Shown here piece after piece: positions 61,457 to 64,000 of a stretch of 64,000 nt of DNA. Numbering within the stretch: position 1 is the first letter of the stretch; every line of letters starts with the position of its first letter. Location of the stretch: IMG/VR virus record IMGVR_UViG_3300046361_000034, positions 19,006 through 83,005 of that record; one strand, 5' to 3'. The translations under genes and the position numbers were made by a program. The notes beneath the pieces were generated by a model, which was not told the DNA's origin, searched no databases, and saw only the letters and a list, made by a program, of their open reading frames with translations. Origin of the DNA: a virus.

Positions 61457-63784
61457 TTATTTAGTCCAATAGTCATGAGTTTCAATTTCAACATCTATTG
61501 TTACATTTTTTAAATATCTATTAGCAACATTAATCATAATGTCTTTAATTAAATCTTGTGTATTGTTGTATTGTTTGCCTGTAAGTGAAGATGTTAGTGT
61601 TAGTTTTTGTTTATTAATATAATCATTATATTCATCACTTCTTCCATCTAAATATCTAGGAACTTTAAATACAATTTCATCATGTACCCAAGATAATATA
61701 GTAATATCTAATTTTAATTTTATAAAATGCTTAACTAATATAATGGTAGCTTCTTTTACAAAATCAGCTTGTGTTCCTTGTATTCTAATATTTCTTGCTT
61801 CTGATTGTTCTCCAGAAATTTTAATAAAATTATCATCTTCTTTAATTTTACCTTGTAATAATTGAATTAGTGTAGGAAACCAAGCTCTTGCATTAGTTCT
61901 ATCATTAAGAATAACAAATCCTTTAGCTTTAGCTTCAGCAGATGCTCTTTCAACCATTTCAAAAGTTAAAGGAATTTCTCCTTTAATGGTATCAATAACA
62001 ACTTTACCTTCTTCTTTAATTACATTTAAACTTGTTCCTGCTTTTTTAGGATACATACCATATATACAACCAAAAGTCATAGGTTTAAATTGAGTACGTA
62101 AATCTTTATTAGCTTTTGTAACTGTAAATTCTTTAGAAAGTGCTCTGTTTTTATCATATTCAGTAAGTAAAGTAGGAGTTTTATAAGTAGGACTTTTAGA
62201 AAATAATTTAAAAAGTTGTCCTACTCTATAATTATATATATTTCTCCAACATTTGGTTGCCATATGACTATGCATATCACTATTAGATAATTCAATAAGT
62301 CTAAAATCTTGAGCATGAGAAGCCATTACAATTAATTCTGCACCACTATAATCTGCTGTGGTAACACTATAATTTTCATCAACTGTAAATGCTTGTCTAT
62401 ATTCAGGATTTGAAGGTATATTTTGGAAATTTACTTTATCAGGTTCTCTCTTTCCACCACCAGATTGTAATCTACCTGTAGCAGCAAACGCTTGTCTAAA
62501 AGTAGTATGTATTTTTCCAGTAACTTTATTTAATTTATTGATAAAACTTTCTCCAAAAGTCCCAATAGCTGTAATTAGTTGTGCGTGTTCAATCTTTAAT
62601 TCTATAAATTCTTTCATTATAGAATCAGGTTTTAGTAGTAGATATTTTTCCAATAAATCGCCATTAAGAGTATATCTATTAACTCCTCCAATAATCTGTA
62701 ATTTTGTATTTAATTTAGGTACTTCAAAATTTTCTGTACCAGATACTATCAAAGGTTCTTCTAATCCCGCAAATATAAATATAACATCTTTAGAAGAATT
62801 ATAATTAATATTATTAGGAATAAAATTCACTTTTTTTTTAACACCAGTAATATCTTTATGAGAAGCTATTTCCCCAAATAAATTTATTTCTGTTGTAGTA
62901 CCATCAGCATTAAAAATATCATAATCAGGATTATGTTTTCTTGAATTATTATATTTACTTCCTCCTAATATAACTTTAGGATCGATATCTTTAAATAGTT
63001 TATGATGTGATTTAAAATCACGTAACTCTCTTACAATATCATCAAGTTTACATTCAATCTCAAGTTTTCTATCTTTCTCTTTTTGTAATCTATTTAACCA
63101 TTTTTCTTTATTTAAAACAAAACCTTCAAGTTCAGCAGTTGCAATTATACTAATAAGAGGAAACTCTATTCCATATATTAATAATTCCATTTTGAATTTT
63201 TTAATAAAAGCTCTTTGTTTTTTTCTAATATCAAATAAATTAACTAAATCCCCTTTAAGATAATATAAATGTGAAGGATTAATTTTAAATGTCTCAATAT
63301 TAACATCAATAAATTCATTTCTAATACTTTTAACTACTACAGTATTACAATATCTTCTCACAAGTTCTTCATAAGACCATCCATATCCAGATTTCATCCA
63401 AAGACGTTGGTCACATACCATAGTATCATAAAGTCTAGTTAAAAGAATATTTGTATTAGTTTTTATAAGTTTAATATCATATTTAATATTATGACCTAAT
63501 GTAATAATTTTATGTTTAGAAATATGTTCAATAATATCAGTAATATTTATTGTCCAATCAAACATGAATTGATGTTGTTTATTACCTAAACCATATAATA
63601 ATGGTTGAGCAATATAAGCATCTAAACCAGTAGCTTCTAAATCTAAAGCTTGTACTTTAATTTTTCCTAATATTTGATAATATAATTGTTTACCTTGTTT
63701 TTCAGGTAATATAATTATATCAGTAAAAACATTATTAAAAGATTTTTTATAATTTTCTACATTATTAGTTATAAAATATATCAT
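61457..63784 (-). CDS. Family A DNA polymerase
   Basis: A 775-residue polymerase with proofreading. Exonuclease motif I is ALDLEATGL (Asp48, Glu50), with motif II GHNIKYDIKL and a motif III-like YEELVRRY. The polymerase palm has motif A DYSGAEL (Asp478), motif B RTQFKPMTFGCIYG (Lys567) and motif C WVHDE (Asp702). No 5'-3' exonuclease domain is present, as in most phage family A enzymes. There is an insertion-like region at about residues 260-350 (Lys/Asn-rich, GGSKYNNSRKHNPDYD) between exonuclease and palm. It replicates the phage genome with the DnaB-like helicase and primase in the same arm. The start is 1 base after the upstream stop. Confidence 0.93.
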   Translation of the reverse strand: MIYFITNNVENYKKSFNNVFTDIIILPEKQGKQLYYQILGKIKVQALDLEATGLDAYIAQPLLYGLGNKQHQFMFDWTINITDIIEHISKHKIITLGHNIKYDIKLIKTNTNILLTRLYDTMVCDQRLWMKSGYGWSYEELVRRYCNTVVVKSIRNEFIDVNIETFKINPSHLYYLKGDLVNLFDIRKKQRAFIKKFKMELLIYGIEFPLISIIATAELEGFVLNKEKWLNRLQKEKDRKLEIECKLDDIVRELRDFKSHHKLFKDIDPKVILGGSKYNNSRKHNPDYDIFNADGTTTEINLFGEIASHKDITGVKKKVNFIPNNINYNSSKDVIFIFAGLEEPLIVSGTENFEVPKLNTKLQIIGGVNRYTLNGDLLEKYLLLKPDSIMKEFIELKIEHAQLITAIGTFGESFINKLNKVTGKIHTTFRQAFAATGRLQSGGGKREPDKVNFQNIPSNPEYRQAFTVDENYSVTTADYSGAELIVMASHAQDFRLIELSNSDMHSHMATKCWRNIYNYRVGQLFKLFSKSPTYKTPTLLTEYDKNRALSKEFTVTKANKDLRTQFKPMTFGCIYGMYPKKAGTSLNVIKEEGKVVIDTIKGEIPLTFEMVERASAEAKAKGFVILNDRTNARAWFPTLIQLLQGKIKEDDNFIKISGEQSEARNIRIQGTQADFVKEATIILVKHFIKLKLDITILSWVHDEIVFKVPRYLDGRSDEYNDYINKQKLTLTSSLTGKQYNNTQDLIKDIMINVANRYLKNVTIDVEIETHDYWTK

Positions 63785-63785
63785 A

Positions 63786-63980
63786 TTAAAATGATGTAAA
63801 AGTTACTTCTTTTTTTTCTAATTTTCTAAAAACATTAACAATACTTGCGTTTAATAAAGTATTAAAATCAGCATCAGGAATTTCATAATGAAAATGATTT
63901 AAGGCTTCAAGTATATTAATTCCTTTATATTCTAAAAATTTAATGTAATAAGGTACTCCTATTTCTATTCTAGTTTGTTC
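63786..63980 (-). CDS. 3' end of an early gene, 5' end unresolved
   Basis: Upstream of the polymerase a coding-like frame (about 64 codons) ends with TAA at 63786-63788. It reads as an ordinary phage protein end (GVPYYIKFLEYKGINILEAL; NTLLNASIVNVFRKLEKKE). No ATG, GTG or TTG is available: going upstream, a TAA (63981-63983) interrupts the frame inside a terminal inverted repeat. The true 5' part is therefore missing, frameshifted, or displaced by a rearrangement or assembly fold-back at the window edge. Confidence 0.55.
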   Translation of the reverse strand, partial: EQTRIEIGVPYYIKFLEYKGINILEALNHFHYEIPDADFNTLLNASIVNVFRKLEKKEVTFTSF

Positions 63981-64000
63981 TTATTCAATTAGAACAAACT
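63972..64000. repeat. Perfect 10-bp inverted repeat ending exactly at the window edge
   Basis: AGTTTGTTCT (63972-63981), a 9-base spacer, then AGAACAAACT (63991-64000). It coincides with the loss of the upstream reading frame of the gene at 63786-63980. Confidence 0.85.

Noticed and set aside
61450-61494. Upstream start at 61494 for the gene after the polymerase
   Set aside because: It would overlap the polymerase by 38 bases and add a Lys/Leu/Met-rich leader that is a shadow of the polymerase C-terminus.
1-64000. Possible TAG or TGA stop-codon reassignment, known from some crAss-like phages
   Set aside because: TAG terminates the HNH, MazG-like and GHKL genes, and TGA ends several small genes at sensible positions with tight overlaps to the next starts. 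Large genes run without in-frame TAG or TGA, so the standard code fits.
1-64000. tRNA genes, CRISPR arrays, integrase/att sites, retron or diversity-generating retroelement
   Set aside because: No cloverleaf-like segment, regular spacer array, recombinase motif or reverse transcriptase motif was noticed on either strand; I could not run tRNAscan or HMM searches.

Overview
The window looks like about two thirds of the genome of a crAss-like phage (Crassvirales-type podovirus) infecting a Bacteroidota host, probably a flavobacterium. DNA is very AT-rich. Almost every gene starts with ATG behind an A/T-rich leader without a Shine-Dalgarno sequence, and stops are nearly all TAA. A few TGA and TAG stops show that the standard bacterial code is in use. 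A good Bacteroidota-type promoter (TTTG, 20 nt, TACTTTTG) lies near 57.8 kb. Several secreted or fibre proteins carry flavobacterial-style signal peptides. No integrase, repressor, tRNA, rRNA or CRISPR array was seen. The terminase and portal are not in the window and probably lie to the left.

Layout. Positions 2-42136, all on the plus strand, form the late, virion and lysis arm: a truncated scaffold-like gene, the major capsid protein, head and connector proteins, a Cys-rich protein, a tail-fibre block (three proteins, the last a LamG plus SGNH esterase), a secreted SNase-like nuclease, a holin/endolysin/spanin-like lysis cassette, three ring or connector proteins, a 1357-residue muzzle/stabilisation protein, and three large cargo-type proteins. 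The last cargo gene encodes 5234 residues in one frame. It carries the DFDVD catalytic motif of the virion RNA polymerase, an internal polynucleotide-kinase-like P-loop domain, and a zincin-like domain whose HExxH motif reads EEMIH. A bidirectional terminator at 42190-42224 separates this arm from the rest.

Positions 42224-63980, all on the minus strand, form the early replication and nucleotide-metabolism arm. Read in the direction of transcription (right to left) it holds: family A DNA polymerase, SF2 helicase, DnaB-like ATPase, promoter, RecT-like annealing protein, two acidic-tailed proteins (one SSB-like), Toprim primase, WGR-type DNA ligase, a GHKL-fold ATPase, a MazG/PRA-PH-like pyrophosphohydrolase, ThyX, an HNH homing-type endonuclease, small proteins, a dNMP kinase, a DUF932 protein and two membrane-anchored proteins. 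Two similar hairpin terminators insulate the SSB-like gene.

How it fits together (inference from family knowledge): the cargo proteins, including the giant RNA polymerase and a peptidase-tipped protein, are ejected with the DNA. The injected polymerase would transcribe the early arm, the replication proteins copy the genome while ThyX, dNMP kinase and MazG-like proteins adjust dNTP pools, and the late arm builds capsid, tail and lysis proteins. The most unusual features are the kinase domain inside the giant polymerase chain, the degenerate zincin, consecutive signal peptides in the tail-fibre block, a CX2CX2CX2C protein among the structural genes, and several short in-frame islands with codon usage unlike the surrounding gene.
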